Shown here: positions 15,609 through 23,256 of the stretch, one piece after another | Layout: every line of letters begins with the position of its first letter | Numbering within the stretch: the stretch's first letter is position 1 | NCBI GenBank assembly: GCA_016217875.1 | Contig: JACRFN010000080.1 | Span: forward strand, 1-32,104 | Direction: 5' to 3' | DNA: 32,104 nucleotides | Source of the DNA: Candidatus Kerfeldbacteria bacterium | Lineage (GTDB): Bacteria > Patescibacteriota > Patescibacteriia > Veblenbacterales > UBA10138 | Position numbers and translations under genes: made by a program | The notes under the pieces: generated by a model | The model's input: the letters and a program-made list of their open reading frames with translations, nothing else | Database searches by the model: none | What the model was told of the DNA's origin: nothing

Positions 15609-15887
15609 CTACGTCAACTGCCTAATAAGTTTAAGTAACGACTTCAAATGGAATGGCAAATCGTCATTAAGTTGATATAGTCCTGAATATCTATTTTGAT
15701 AACGCTCAAGAAAACCACCCTGGCGCAGCATGATGAGATGTTTTGAAGTTGACTTAAATGACAAATGTATAGCGGCCGCCACATCACCTACTGACTTTGA
15801 TCTACCATTTAACAGCAGTTCCATAATTTCTATACGTTTCCTGGCGGACAGCAAACGACACGACTTTTCCAGTTCGGTTATTTTCAT
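15609..15887 (-). CDS. Small ArsR-type winged-helix regulator
   Basis: A 92-aa protein matching ArsR/MarR-like winged helices: LSARKRIEIMELLLNG, SVGDVAAAIHLSFKSTSKHLIML (helix-turn-helix), GGFLERYQNRYSGLYQL (wing). It has one Cys (C10) and lacks the CxC metal site, so it is probably not a metal sensor. ATG 15887 is fixed by a strong GGTAGGAGGT Shine-Dalgarno; longer in-frame starts read through the palindrome. It lies between two related palindromes, the upstream one 14 nt before its ATG, which suggests autoregulation. It shares a transcript with the ATP-grasp gene upstream, so it may control the phosphotransfer cluster. Confidence 0.82.
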   Translation of the reverse strand: MKITELEKSCRLLSARKRIEIMELLLNGRSKSVGDVAAAIHLSFKSTSKHLIMLRQGGFLERYQNRYSGLYQLNDDLPFHLKSLLKLIRQLT

Positions 15888-15901
15888 ACTACCTCCTACC
15901 T

Positions 15902-15931
15902 CATTTACCGATTCGCGCGAATCGGTAAATG
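15902..15931. repeat. Perfect 30-bp palindrome upstream of the ArsR-type gene
   Basis: CATTTACCGATTCGC is followed directly by its reverse complement. It lies between the stop of the ATP-grasp gene (15946) and the Shine-Dalgarno of the ArsR-type gene. It is the sister of the 15560-15595 palindrome. A likely operator, by position. Confidence 0.8.
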
Positions 15932-15945
15932 CTAAATTTTTAAAA

Positions 15946-16890
15946 TCAAAGGGTGGTGATGGGGCGGGATTGGGTAATGTAGAATTTACCGCTGGCTTGC
16001 GCCCACTCAATGTCGCAAGGAAAACCGTAATGTTTTTCAATGCCGAGGCAAATTTTGGCTAAGGCAATTATCTCCTTACCATTCAGCTTTTGTTTGGATT
16101 TTTTGTTGGCCGCCACTTTTTTCCAAACATTGCCTCCGGTGGATTTACCTTGCATGAATTTTACCTGCTCAGCTACGTTCACATCCATAAGCGTGAGGTG
16201 TTTCTTATCAATAACATAAGAGTCGGGCGTTATTTGTCCTGATACTATGGCTTCGCCCAAACCAAGCCCTGCCTCAATGATCATTTGATTCTTATCCTTA
16301 GTTACCGGATGCACAGTAAAAGCAATGCCGGCAATCTCGGACTGCACCATGGCCTGCACCACCACCGCCACTGAAACTTTGGCTTTGTGCATTTTTTTCT
16401 CGTGGCGGTAGAAAATAGCGCGCGGCGTGAAAAGCGAGGACCAGCAATCTTTAACGCGCTTCAATAAAGTCCTGTCAGTCGTATTCAAATAAGTTTCCAA
16501 CTCCCCTGCCCAACTTGCCTGGGTTGAGTCCTCGGCCGTGGCCGAAGAACGCACGGCCACATACTTGGCTTTAAGTTTTTTAAACTCGGCCGTTATCTCT
16601 TTAGCTAAATCTTTTGGCATACGGGTGTCGTGAATAAGGTCGCGAATCACCACTGAATACCTTTCCACTGAATTGATGTCTTTATATTCAACCTTTTTCA
16701 ACTGAGCCTCGATATCTACTTCCAAGTCAGTCTCGTGCAAAAATCTGTCAAAAGCACTGGCCAAAATGACAAACCCCGGCGGCACCGGAATGCCGGCTTG
16801 TGTCATCTCGCCCAAACTCGCCCCCTTGCCACCGGCCAAAGGCACATCTTTTTTAGAAATTTTACTGAATGACAAGATGTACTTTACCAT
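15946..16890 (-). CDS. Stand-alone ATP-grasp (PEP synthase/PPDK N-terminal) domain protein
   Basis: The 314-aa protein equals just the nucleotide-binding domain of PEP synthase, PPDK or rifampin phosphotransferase (RPH). Motifs: LAGGKGASLGEM (about 18-29), VRSSATAEDSTQASWAGELETYL (about 114-136, split here only by description), IAGIAFTVHP, EAGLGLGEAIVSGQITPDSYV, DIEWAQASGKFYITQSRP at the C-terminus. It ends where the swivel His domain would begin and has no PEP/pyruvate barrel. In this family the domain splits ATP and phosphorylates the swivel His. Seven swivel-domain proteins without ATP-grasp domains lie upstream, so acting in trans on them is a plausible inference. It has its own promoter after a strong terminator and shares a transcript with the ArsR-type gene. 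Confidence 0.9.
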   Translation of the reverse strand: MVKYILSFSKISKKDVPLAGGKGASLGEMTQAGIPVPPGFVILASAFDRFLHETDLEVDIEAQLKKVEYKDINSVERYSVVIRDLIHDTRMPKDLAKEITAEFKKLKAKYVAVRSSATAEDSTQASWAGELETYLNTTDRTLLKRVKDCWSSLFTPRAIFYRHEKKMHKAKVSVAVVVQAMVQSEIAGIAFTVHPVTKDKNQMIIEAGLGLGEAIVSGQITPDSYVIDKKHLTLMDVNVAEQVKFMQGKSTGGNVWKKVAANKKSKQKLNGKEIIALAKICLGIEKHYGFPCDIEWAQASGKFYITQSRPITTL

Positions 16891-16899
16891 ATCAAGCTT

Positions 16900-16928
16900 A
16901 ATTTACCAGATATAACAAATATTGACAA
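16900..16928 (-). promoter_or_regulatory. Promoter of the ATP-grasp gene
   Basis: A minus-strand TTGTCA (16923-16928) and TAAATT (16900-16905) are 17 nt apart; the -10 ends 9 nt before ATG 16890, so the leader would be 2-3 nt. No Shine-Dalgarno is seen. Confidence 0.5.
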
Positions 16929-16969
16929 AAAATAAAACGACCAGAGGTGTTGTAATCACTTCTAGCCGT
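16925..16969 (-). terminator. Rho-independent terminator after the aminopeptidase gene
   Basis: On the minus strand ACGGCTAGAAGTG pairs with CACCTCTGGTCGT (13 positions, two G-T pairs, one mismatch; loop of 7 nt), followed by TTTTATTTTTT. It starts 23 nt after the aminopeptidase stop and separates it from the ATP-grasp gene. Confidence 0.85.
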
Positions 16970-16991
16970 CTGAATTTATATAGTTGAATAT

Positions 16992-18296
16992 TTAGTACTC
17001 CTGTGGCTCACCTTTTTCAATAAATTTAAACATTGAGCCATCATTCCGTTCGCATTCTACTGTGACTTCTCCACCCGAATTCAAGCCTATAACCATATCA
17101 CAATGGACTGTAGCGGAATTGAAATTCGGCGTTCCAGGCTCACGACCGAATGAACCATTACTTCCGACCGCAATATGGACTGTTCCATATTTCTTCTCTC
17201 CCTCGGAGGAGCCCCAATATTCACGCGGCTTGGCTTCCAGGGCTCGTCTATTTGTGCCTACACCAAATTCTGCTAAACGATAGGCATCGTTGTGTCTGTT
17301 ATTACCACTATCAAGATACGCGACCCAAAGTTTCTTGGCCTCGGTACTCCCTTCAACCCTTACCACCTCACCATTCTGGATAGTTAACCGAAGCGGCTGG
17401 CCCTTGTCCAAAATATCCTGATTAATGTTACCGCCACATGGCCCATCAACAATCAAAATACCATCTGACCCTTGCCAGTCGGGAGAACATGACCATTCGC
17501 CTATTGGGTAATTTGACAATTGGCCTGGTTTGTTAAGGCGACCATCCTCTAATTCCATATATTCAGGTCTAACCTTAAGCCATAGGTCAGTTCCTAGTTC
17601 GGTAGTTATGTGAACTCTATTCACATCACGCATCAATTTTTGTATCTTATCCGCACGTTCACGCAAAACCTCAACATTTTCCAGTACGGCACCTTTAGTC
17701 AGTATGTCGTAAGGGTTATGACCCTTGGTTATGGAAATGATTCGACTACGAGTAGACTTGGCTAACAATTTCATCTTTTTGTAGGAAGAGTCTGGCAAAC
17801 GACCGTTTAACTCCCGTAGCCTTTGTGGGGAAAGTCCAGACCATCCTTTATTGACGGTCTGGGTAAAAGTAGGTGAACTTAATATTTGCTCAATTACCGA
17901 ACGTTCGACTGCGTTACCCCTTATGGCTGTCCCGGTTTCCGATGAATGAGAACGGGACATTGAAGTAACTATAAGTACCGGACGATCCAACATCTTTTTA
18001 CCAATAGTCTCGCCTAGTGGAGTGGCAGACTTAGGTGAAGCCGGAATTACATATAATTCATAACCTCCAGCGGCACGTGGGTCTTGTGAAGTCCTCTGTT
18101 CAAGCTCTTGCTGTATTGACTCTATAAAAGATTGATTTAATTCCATGACCTTGGTATCTGTAACCACCAATAGACTCTCTTTGGTCGGCTGAAAATCAAA
18201 ACAATCAATAATATTCTTGGCAGCAAGCCTCAGGCGCTCTTTGTTTTCAAGCTCCGATGTTTGTTCGTTAGATAACGATTCTTTTCCTAAAGTCAT
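16992..18296 (-). CDS. M29-like metallo-aminopeptidase
   Basis: The 434-aa protein shows the C-terminal metal site of M29/leucyl aminopeptidases in order: YPIGEWSCSP (Glu), IVDGPCGG, LAEFGVGTNRRA (Glu), GTVHIAVGSNGSFG (His) and SATVHCDMVI (His, Asp). These residues bind the two metal ions that cleave N-terminal residues from peptides. The N-terminal 200 residues are less typical. ATG 18296 is fixed by TTGGAGGAATTT just upstream. A promoter (TTGACT-17-TAATCT) precedes it and a terminator follows, although readthrough from the cluster upstream is possible. Its link to the phosphotransfer genes is only by position; it might process or cleave a small peptide-like substrate. Confidence 0.8.
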   Translation of the reverse strand: MTLGKESLSNEQTSELENKERLRLAAKNIIDCFDFQPTKESLLVVTDTKVMELNQSFIESIQQELEQRTSQDPRAAGGYELYVIPASPKSATPLGETIGKKMLDRPVLIVTSMSRSHSSETGTAIRGNAVERSVIEQILSSPTFTQTVNKGWSGLSPQRLRELNGRLPDSSYKKMKLLAKSTRSRIISITKGHNPYDILTKGAVLENVEVLRERADKIQKLMRDVNRVHITTELGTDLWLKVRPEYMELEDGRLNKPGQLSNYPIGEWSCSPDWQGSDGILIVDGPCGGNINQDILDKGQPLRLTIQNGEVVRVEGSTEAKKLWVAYLDSGNNRHNDAYRLAEFGVGTNRRALEAKPREYWGSSEGEKKYGTVHIAVGSNGSFGREPGTPNFNSATVHCDMVIGLNSGGEVTVECERNDGSMFKFIEKGEPQEY

Positions 18297-18332
18297 AAAT
18301 TCCTCCAAATTATGCAATTTTGTTTTCAAAGT

Positions 18333-18361
18333 AGATTAACATAGGGGGTGGAAAAAGTCAA
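18333..18361 (-). promoter_or_regulatory. Promoter of the aminopeptidase gene
   Basis: Minus-strand TTGACT (18356-18361) and TAATCT (18333-18338) with a 17-nt spacer; unlike other promoters here it leaves a leader of about 30 nt with a GGAGG Shine-Dalgarno before ATG 18296. Confidence 0.45.
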
Positions 18362-18372
18362 AATAGTTATAT

Positions 18373-19209
18373 TTATAGTAGGCTTCGATTTATCCAAGCC
18401 GCTGTAGAAATTATCGGCCAAAACCAGTTGACGTTGTTGCGCGGCGAATCATCATAGAACGACCCTTCATCTAACATAGGACAACAAACTAGCGTCCAAC
18501 CACCTAAATAAACTAAACCTTTCAACCACGTGTTAGCAATCATACCTATGGAAGGAACAATGAGATTACAACCTTCCCACACCGCCCGCTCGTATTCTAT
18601 GTAATATTCTGTGACGTCATAACCCTTACCGCGTAGAAATTCAGCCGCCTCCTCGCAGTATTTGGCTATTTCTTCCAACAGACCAAATTCACCCACACGA
18701 CCACTAAGCCTTCTGGTACTGGCGACGCCGATTTTGGGGATATAACCTAAATCAGTAAGCCACCTAGCTGCTCGCTCTGCCTCAGCCTGCTTTTGCTCAA
18801 GTGTTAAAGAATTATAATTAGAAGGACTCGAAATAGTAAACCATTGCCTATCCTTAGCTATGGTAAGAGGCGTAAATTTGAACTTTGGCTCGGGTCGTCC
18901 CAACGCTTCCACATACACTTTGTGAGTATAAGAATCTTTTAGTTGCCCGCGAACAAAGCCTTCTACTCTACCTTCTTTGACTAAGTCAACAATAACGTGG
19001 CTGGCCTCGTCGTCGTCTTTGGTGGGCATGCAATTCAATCCTTCAATTTGGCAACCGACCACCGTCAAGTCAGTGTAATTTTGCGCCTGACGCAGACTGT
19101 CAACCACTACTGGCTCCGGCCGCCAGATACCAATAGCAATCCGACGCTGCTTTTGCTGCGCTTCTTTTAAAAACCGACTTTGAATTTCGCTAAGTTTATC
19201 ATCAGGCAT
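18373..19209 (-). CDS. MtxX-like (methanogen marker 4, phosphotransacetylase-fold) protein A
   Basis: A 278-aa protein that I match from memory to MtxX/methanogen marker protein 4, a relative of phosphate acetyl/butyryltransferases. Landmarks: EGFVRGQLKDSYTH (about 85; family VRGxLxAS), YIPKIGVASTRRLSGRVG (about 165; family PKIxVLSGGRxGDxGR), NLIVPSIGMIANTWLKGLVYLGG (about 220, described in two parts) and DDSPRN near the end. The function is unknown even in methanogens; a role in binding an acyl or phosphoryl ligand is inferred from the fold. ATG 19209 is chosen over an in-frame TTG 6 nt upstream. It is paralogous to 20527-21357 and is the last gene of the phosphotransfer operon. Confidence 0.7.
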   Translation of the reverse strand: MPDDKLSEIQSRFLKEAQQKQRRIAIGIWRPEPVVVDSLRQAQNYTDLTVVGCQIEGLNCMPTKDDDEASHVIVDLVKEGRVEGFVRGQLKDSYTHKVYVEALGRPEPKFKFTPLTIAKDRQWFTISSPSNYNSLTLEQKQAEAERAARWLTDLGYIPKIGVASTRRLSGRVGEFGLLEEIAKYCEEAAEFLRGKGYDVTEYYIEYERAVWEGCNLIVPSIGMIANTWLKGLVYLGGWTLVCCPMLDEGSFYDDSPRNNVNWFWPIISTAAWINRSLL

Positions 19210-19225
19210 AATCAACGGTGAATAG

Positions 19226-20524
19226 TTAACGTTTAGTTAATAATCTCACCTCACCTCTCTTAGCGTCAACCTCAACAAGATCACCATCCTTAAGCACCTT
19301 GGTAGCAACTTTAGTGCCAATAATGCAAGGTTTTTTCATCTCACGCGCCATGATACTCGCATGGCATGTTATACCGCCCTCATCAGTCACGAAAGCCGCG
19401 GCGCGTTTCATAGCTATAACAAATGATGGGAAGGTCATTTGGGTAACTAAGATATCACCTGTTTTTACCTTATCCAATTCGTTAACATACTTAACCACCT
19501 TAACAATACCGCGCAACTTACCAGGGTATGCTATCGTACCGCGCACCTTGGTGGTGGTAAGACTCATCTTGGGTAAAATCGGTTTACTAAAGAAGGCTAT
19601 ATTACCGCGCCAAGCCGCCGCTGTAAGATTGGATGAGTAAAAGTGGGGATTACCTGCCAATAAATCATGGATTGAACAATCCCTAAGTTTTTCAAAAGGA
19701 ATATTATATCTATCACCTACAGCGCGTATAACCGGCCTGGCCAAGAACATAAACTCATATAACACATCCGTCCGTAGAGTACGGAAATAGACAAGTTCCT
19801 GTACCACTTTGACTAAAGGGCGTAATGGCACTGGCACGTAAACTCTGGTTTGAATTGGCTTATTTTTTTGTCGTTTTAATTCCTCTCGCTTCTCTTTTAA
19901 ATCCTGCAAAGTAAACCCCGGCGAAAAACCGTCACGAGCTCTCATCCAACTGTATTTATTAAGAATGGTATACAAATCATTATTACGTCGTAGTGCCATC
20001 TCAAAAAGTGCGTACTTATTTTTCTTTATTGGGAAACTAATGTCACCAATGAATTTATCGATGTCGCCTTTAACATATTTTGGCACTTGACGTTTGAGCT
20101 CTTCAGTATAGATATCCTCGAACCCGTGAGCCAGCCAGATATATGACGTAATAGTAGTCAAAATCTTATACAATTCTGCTAGTTTATCTAACGAGTTAAC
20201 TCGAGCCCTTAAGAGCTTATTGATACGCATTTTGTTCTCACGGTAAAACGACTCACAGGAGCTAGAAACCTTAAAAATTGTGACGCCATGTCGTAGATTA
20301 TCACGCAGTTGGTCAGCAAAATCTTTATTTATATCCTGGCTTAACTGCCAACTGTGATTTTCAAATAGCCAAGCCTTCAACTCAGCATTAACTCCAGCCC
20401 ATTTCATGTACCGCCGTGTCATACCGTCCTTGAACAGCGACAGAATAAAGGCTCTAAAAGGACGCTCCATCCAAGGCGTCCAAGCGTAAGAAATTATATT
20501 TTTTTTAATTTCTGGCAAGGTCAT
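19226..20524 (-). CDS. Swivel phosphohistidine-domain protein A
   Basis: A 432-aa member of the seven-copy family. The C-terminal 110 residues are a PEP-utilizer mobile (swivel) domain: GTIAYPGKLRGIVKVVKYV, KVKTGDILVTQMT, VTDEGGITCHAAIMAREM with phosphorylatable H388, then PCIIGTKVATKVLKDGDLVEVDA. The N-terminal 310 residues are mainly helical and charged, with no ATP-grasp and no PEP/pyruvate barrel. The arrangement resembles the substrate domain plus His domain of rifampin phosphotransferase. It is the shortest copy, and its N-terminus (YAWTPWMERPF) departs from the W-x8-P-[LIM]-[YF] motif of copies C-F. It sits between the two MtxX-like genes, 2 nt after the second, so those three genes may form a sub-unit of the operon. 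Confidence 0.85.
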   Translation of the reverse strand: MTLPEIKKNIISYAWTPWMERPFRAFILSLFKDGMTRRYMKWAGVNAELKAWLFENHSWQLSQDINKDFADQLRDNLRHGVTIFKVSSSCESFYRENKMRINKLLRARVNSLDKLAELYKILTTITSYIWLAHGFEDIYTEELKRQVPKYVKGDIDKFIGDISFPIKKNKYALFEMALRRNNDLYTILNKYSWMRARDGFSPGFTLQDLKEKREELKRQKNKPIQTRVYVPVPLRPLVKVVQELVYFRTLRTDVLYEFMFLARPVIRAVGDRYNIPFEKLRDCSIHDLLAGNPHFYSSNLTAAAWRGNIAFFSKPILPKMSLTTTKVRGTIAYPGKLRGIVKVVKYVNELDKVKTGDILVTQMTFPSFVIAMKRAAAFVTDEGGITCHASIMAREMKKPCIIGTKVATKVLKDGDLVEVDAKRGEVRLLTKR

Positions 20525-20526
20525 GA

Positions 20527-21357
20527 TTATGACTTTTCTTTATTAACCATCGCCACGCAATGTACAATATGCCAAAAGAAATCTTTCTCATTACGACTGC
20601 CATCCTCATATGACACTCCTAAATCCAAATAAGGACAAGAAATGGTCTGCCATCCTCCTAGGTATACAAGCGCCCTGAATAACGCATTACCCACTAAACC
20701 AATTGACGGAATAATTAAATTGCTATGTTGCCAAACTGCCGTTTCGTATTCAAAAAAATATTCGGTTACATCATAACCACGCTTACGTAGGTAGATGGCT
20801 AGTTGTTTATTTGTCTCTGCTAAATCATCAAGCAATTTATACTTACCAACATGGCTCGTAGTACGCAGGCTGGACATCACACCAATTTTGGGAACGACTC
20901 CCAAATCTTCCTCCATATACTTAATAATCCTATCTACTTCATATTTCTTATCATCAATAGTCATGCCATGATAAATAGAACTGGTACTGGCCACAAAACA
21001 GTATTCTCCTTTCTTGAGCACTGCTGGACAGATTTTTCTATTACTTGGTAACGGCTCTTTGTTGAACTGGCGATGAAATTCATCAAGGGTAAAAGAGTCC
21101 TTTACTTGACCTCGCACTATACCGTCTACCTTTCCCTCTTTGAGGAGCCGGATGATAATTCTACTGGCTTCATCATCGTTTGGTTCAACAATATTCTCAA
21201 ACCCATCAACTTTAGCACCCACTATTACCAAATCGGCATACTCAGACGCTCTCTGTAGACTATCTAACGTTTCGGGAATAGGCCGTAAAATACCAATAGC
21301 TACCTTTCTTTTGGTAAGTTTGGCCTTATCAAGAAACGCTTGGGAAAGATCCAACAT
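20527..21357 (-). CDS. MtxX-like (methanogen marker 4, phosphotransacetylase-fold) protein B
   Basis: A 276-aa paralogue of 18373-19209. Shared blocks: RKVAIGILRPIPETLDSL near the N-terminus, DGIVRGQVKDSFT (about 85), GVVPKIGVMSSLRTTSHVGK (about 160), RGYDVTEYFFEYETAVW, NLIIPSIGLVGNALFRALVY and DLGVSYEDGSRN. The PKIGVxS, IxPSIGxxxN and SRN blocks correspond to those of MtxX. As a phosphotransacetylase-fold protein it may bind an acyl-phosphate or CoA-like ligand, but no catalytic assignment is safe. It lies 11 nt after the SbnI-like gene and 2 nt before swivel protein A. Confidence 0.7.
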   Translation of the reverse strand: MLDLSQAFLDKAKLTKRKVAIGILRPIPETLDSLQRASEYADLVIVGAKVDGFENIVEPNDDEASRIIIRLLKEGKVDGIVRGQVKDSFTLDEFHRQFNKEPLPSNRKICPAVLKKGEYCFVASTSSIYHGMTIDDKKYEVDRIIKYMEEDLGVVPKIGVMSSLRTTSHVGKYKLLDDLAETNKQLAIYLRKRGYDVTEYFFEYETAVWQHSNLIIPSIGLVGNALFRALVYLGGWQTISCPYLDLGVSYEDGSRNEKDFFWHIVHCVAMVNKEKS

Positions 21358-21368
21358 AAACTTATGAA

Positions 21369-22196
21369 TTAATCATTATATATAAAAATTGGCTCAGTAT
21401 AATAACGTATCTGGTTGTGTGATAAACGTTGCTCCAGCAATTTACGCAAGAATCTATTTTTTGTTGTGATACTGCGCCGGGAACGCACTATCTCGAGTGG
21501 TATGTCCAAACGTAATATTCTGCCCTCTATCGCATGTCTAGTTATACCACTAGGCATATAAATACCGAGTCTGACTGCTTTAATTACATCAATTTCTCTA
21601 AACGGCATAAAAACAAAAAGCGGGCGCGCCTCAGGGTATTCACGACGCAACTCTTTGTAATCAATACCCAACACTCGGAAAAATTTATAACGTCCTTTAT
21701 AAACCTTAACCGCCTTATCAAGCGCCTGGATTTGCCTAGTAAAATCCCGACCAGCGTCTATACACCACGTCGTACGGCCGTCAACAACATAAAGCACTAT
21801 AGCGCGCCGCTTAAGCAGCCGGCGGGCCTTAAGTAGGGTGGTGGCATAAACTTTGGCACCTGTCGCACGCCGTAAGGCCGAAAAAAGCCTACGCCCACCA
21901 GACAAACCGGTTACCAAATGATTCCAGGTCATAAGCCTAACTTCAGTACCGCCATACCTCACTATCTGAACCGGTATCTCTTGGTAGCCTAGTTGTTTGA
22001 AAACCGTCGTGCGGTTGGCACCATCCAGCACTATGTACTTTTTGCCCCCAGCCGTAGGTGCCACCATGGGAGGATTGGTAAAAACCTCGGCTCGCGATAT
22101 GATGCGCTTAAGCTTAGCAATGCGCGCCGAATCAACCTCCTCATGAAGAAGTAACCTATCAAGCTCAACAAACTTTATTGTCGGTAGATTATTCAT
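21369..22196 (-). CDS. SbnI/SerK-like ParB-fold free-serine-kinase homologue
   Basis: The 275-aa protein has an N-terminal ParB/sulfiredoxin-like domain: IKFVELDRLLLHEEVDSAR, NPPMVAP, YIVLDGANRTTVFKQLG. In SbnI (staphyloferrin B cluster) a Glu near residue 20 is catalytic; HEE places E19 there. The DGxHR motif is DGANR (58-62), with His changed to Asn. The C-terminal half also matches my memory of SbnI: MPSGITRHAIEGRILRLDIP and a final RYYTEPIFIYND, close to its AGVTRFNISGR and RCYTEKVYLVEQ. SbnI and SerK make O-phosphoserine from free L-serine. Here that substrate is a hypothesis. A partitioning ParB is ruled out: no helix-turn-helix, no CTPase arginine motif and no parA. Confidence 0.72.
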   Translation of the reverse strand: MNNLPTIKFVELDRLLLHEEVDSARIAKLKRIISRAEVFTNPPMVAPTAGGKKYIVLDGANRTTVFKQLGYQEIPVQIVRYGGTEVRLMTWNHLVTGLSGGRRLFSALRRATGAKVYATTLLKARRLLKRRAIVLYVVDGRTTWCIDAGRDFTRQIQALDKAVKVYKGRYKFFRVLGIDYKELRREYPEARPLFVFMPFREIDVIKAVRLGIYMPSGITRHAIEGRILRLDIPLEIVRSRRSITTKNRFLRKLLEQRLSHNQIRYYTEPIFIYND

Positions 22197-22223
22197 TGCC
22201 TAATTATGATTTATTGATAAGTC

Positions 22224-23237
22224 CTAGCCCTCTATATTATCCCCTTCTCCGGGAAATTTAACCCTTTTATATTCAACAGACCATTGTTTAGACCCTCTAT
22301 CATATGTATAACACGCATACTCGCCGGGTAGCGGATAAGGATCCTTGGCGCCAACCTCCTTTTTCTTTTGCCACAATGGACCACTGTGAGTCACAGCCAC
22401 AACTACCACCTTACGGTCACCTATCTTTTCTTTGGGTAAGGTACTAACAATTTCCTCAAGCGCCTTATCAGAACGACGCGCTACATCAACAGGAGTGTCA
22501 TATGGCTTATCTGGGACAGGTGTGTCGTCTGTAGCACCTAAGACACCAGTACGCTGTTCAGCCTGTGTAAGTTCGGCTGCCCAAATATGCATTAATTCCT
22601 TACCACCCTTTAGACTTTTGGTACTTTCACCAGTTCTTTCATTAACCACCTTACGTAGTTCAACCAACAATGACTTTGGTACATCAAGGTCACCCAACTC
22701 CTTATGCGGTTCTAAACGTAACGAAATTATGTCACGATTCGACGCCGATCGTTCACCTTCTTCTATCAATCTATCGAAACGGGCAGTAGCTATATCAATG
22801 GTATACTCCGAGCGCGGCTGTCCGCTTCCTACCCATACCACAGCTGCCTTGTCGCCGGCATTTTGGTAAAGCTCCTCAGCCAAAGCCACGGCCCGAAGCG
22901 TCCCCCGTGGCGATAGTGATTTTTCAATAAAATCGTCCACCTTAAGTTCGGCGCGTCCATGGCTTTCTGGTTTACGCTTTAAATAACCGCCTTTTTCCTC
23001 CCAACGCTCAATATCAGCAAAAACATTAGCCAAAGCTTGCTCTTGCTGTAAAATTTTAGCTGTCTGTAGCTGACTAACGCCTTGCTCAAGAAGCTTTTGA
23101 ATTTCAGTTCTAAGTTTAGTCCGCGCCTCAGCATAACGCTGAATTTCTTCCGGCCCCCTCAGCTCGGATTTATCCATATGACGGATTTCACGGATCTCTG
23201 ATAAATCTATTTCTGGGGGTACCTCTTTTTTAAGCAT
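22224..23237 (-). CDS. Histidine-phosphatase-superfamily-like protein
   Basis: A 337-aa protein of which only the core can be recognised. The pattern IREIRHMDKSELRGPEEIQ fits the RHG motif and following helix of phosphoglycerate-mutase-like phosphatases, with H20 as the candidate nucleophile. VVWVGSGQPRSEYTIDIA (about 135) fits the second-Arg segment, and KVVVVAVTHSGPLW (about 290) fits the strand with the second catalytic His. Residues 27-110 form a charged helical insert. The superfamily includes SixA, which removes phosphate from phosphohistidine, so action on the swivel domains is attractive but unproven. The match is by motif alone and the G of RHG is Met. Confidence 0.6.
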   Translation of the reverse strand: MLKKEVPPEIDLSEIREIRHMDKSELRGPEEIQRYAEARTKLRTEIQKLLEQGVSQLQTAKILQQEQALANVFADIERWEEKGGYLKRKPESHGRAELKVDDFIEKSLSPRGTLRAVALAEELYQNAGDKAAVVWVGSGQPRSEYTIDIATARFDRLIEEGERSASNRDIISLRLEPHKELGDLDVPKSLLVELRKVVNERTGESTKSLKGGKELMHIWAAELTQAEQRTGVLGATDDTPVPDKPYDTPVDVARRSDKALEEIVSTLPKEKIGDRKVVVVAVTHSGPLWQKKKEVGAKDPYPLPGEYACYTYDRGSKQWSVEYKRVKFPGEGDNIEG

Positions 23238-23256
23238 AAGCGTTATAGACTAGCGA

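Noticed and set aside
15560..15931. CRISPR array or integron attC sites
   Set aside because: Only two palindromes, 339 bp apart centre to centre, with no regular spacers and no cas or integrase genes.
15946..16890. Truncated PEP synthase pseudogene
   Set aside because: The reading frame ends neatly after the ATP-grasp domain, has its own promoter and keeps all nucleotide-binding motifs; no remnant of swivel or barrel follows.
21369..22196. Chromosome-partition ParB
   Set aside because: Only the ParB/sulfiredoxin-like N-terminal fold is present; the DNA-binding helix-turn-helix and a parA partner are absent, and the C-terminal half looks like SbnI.
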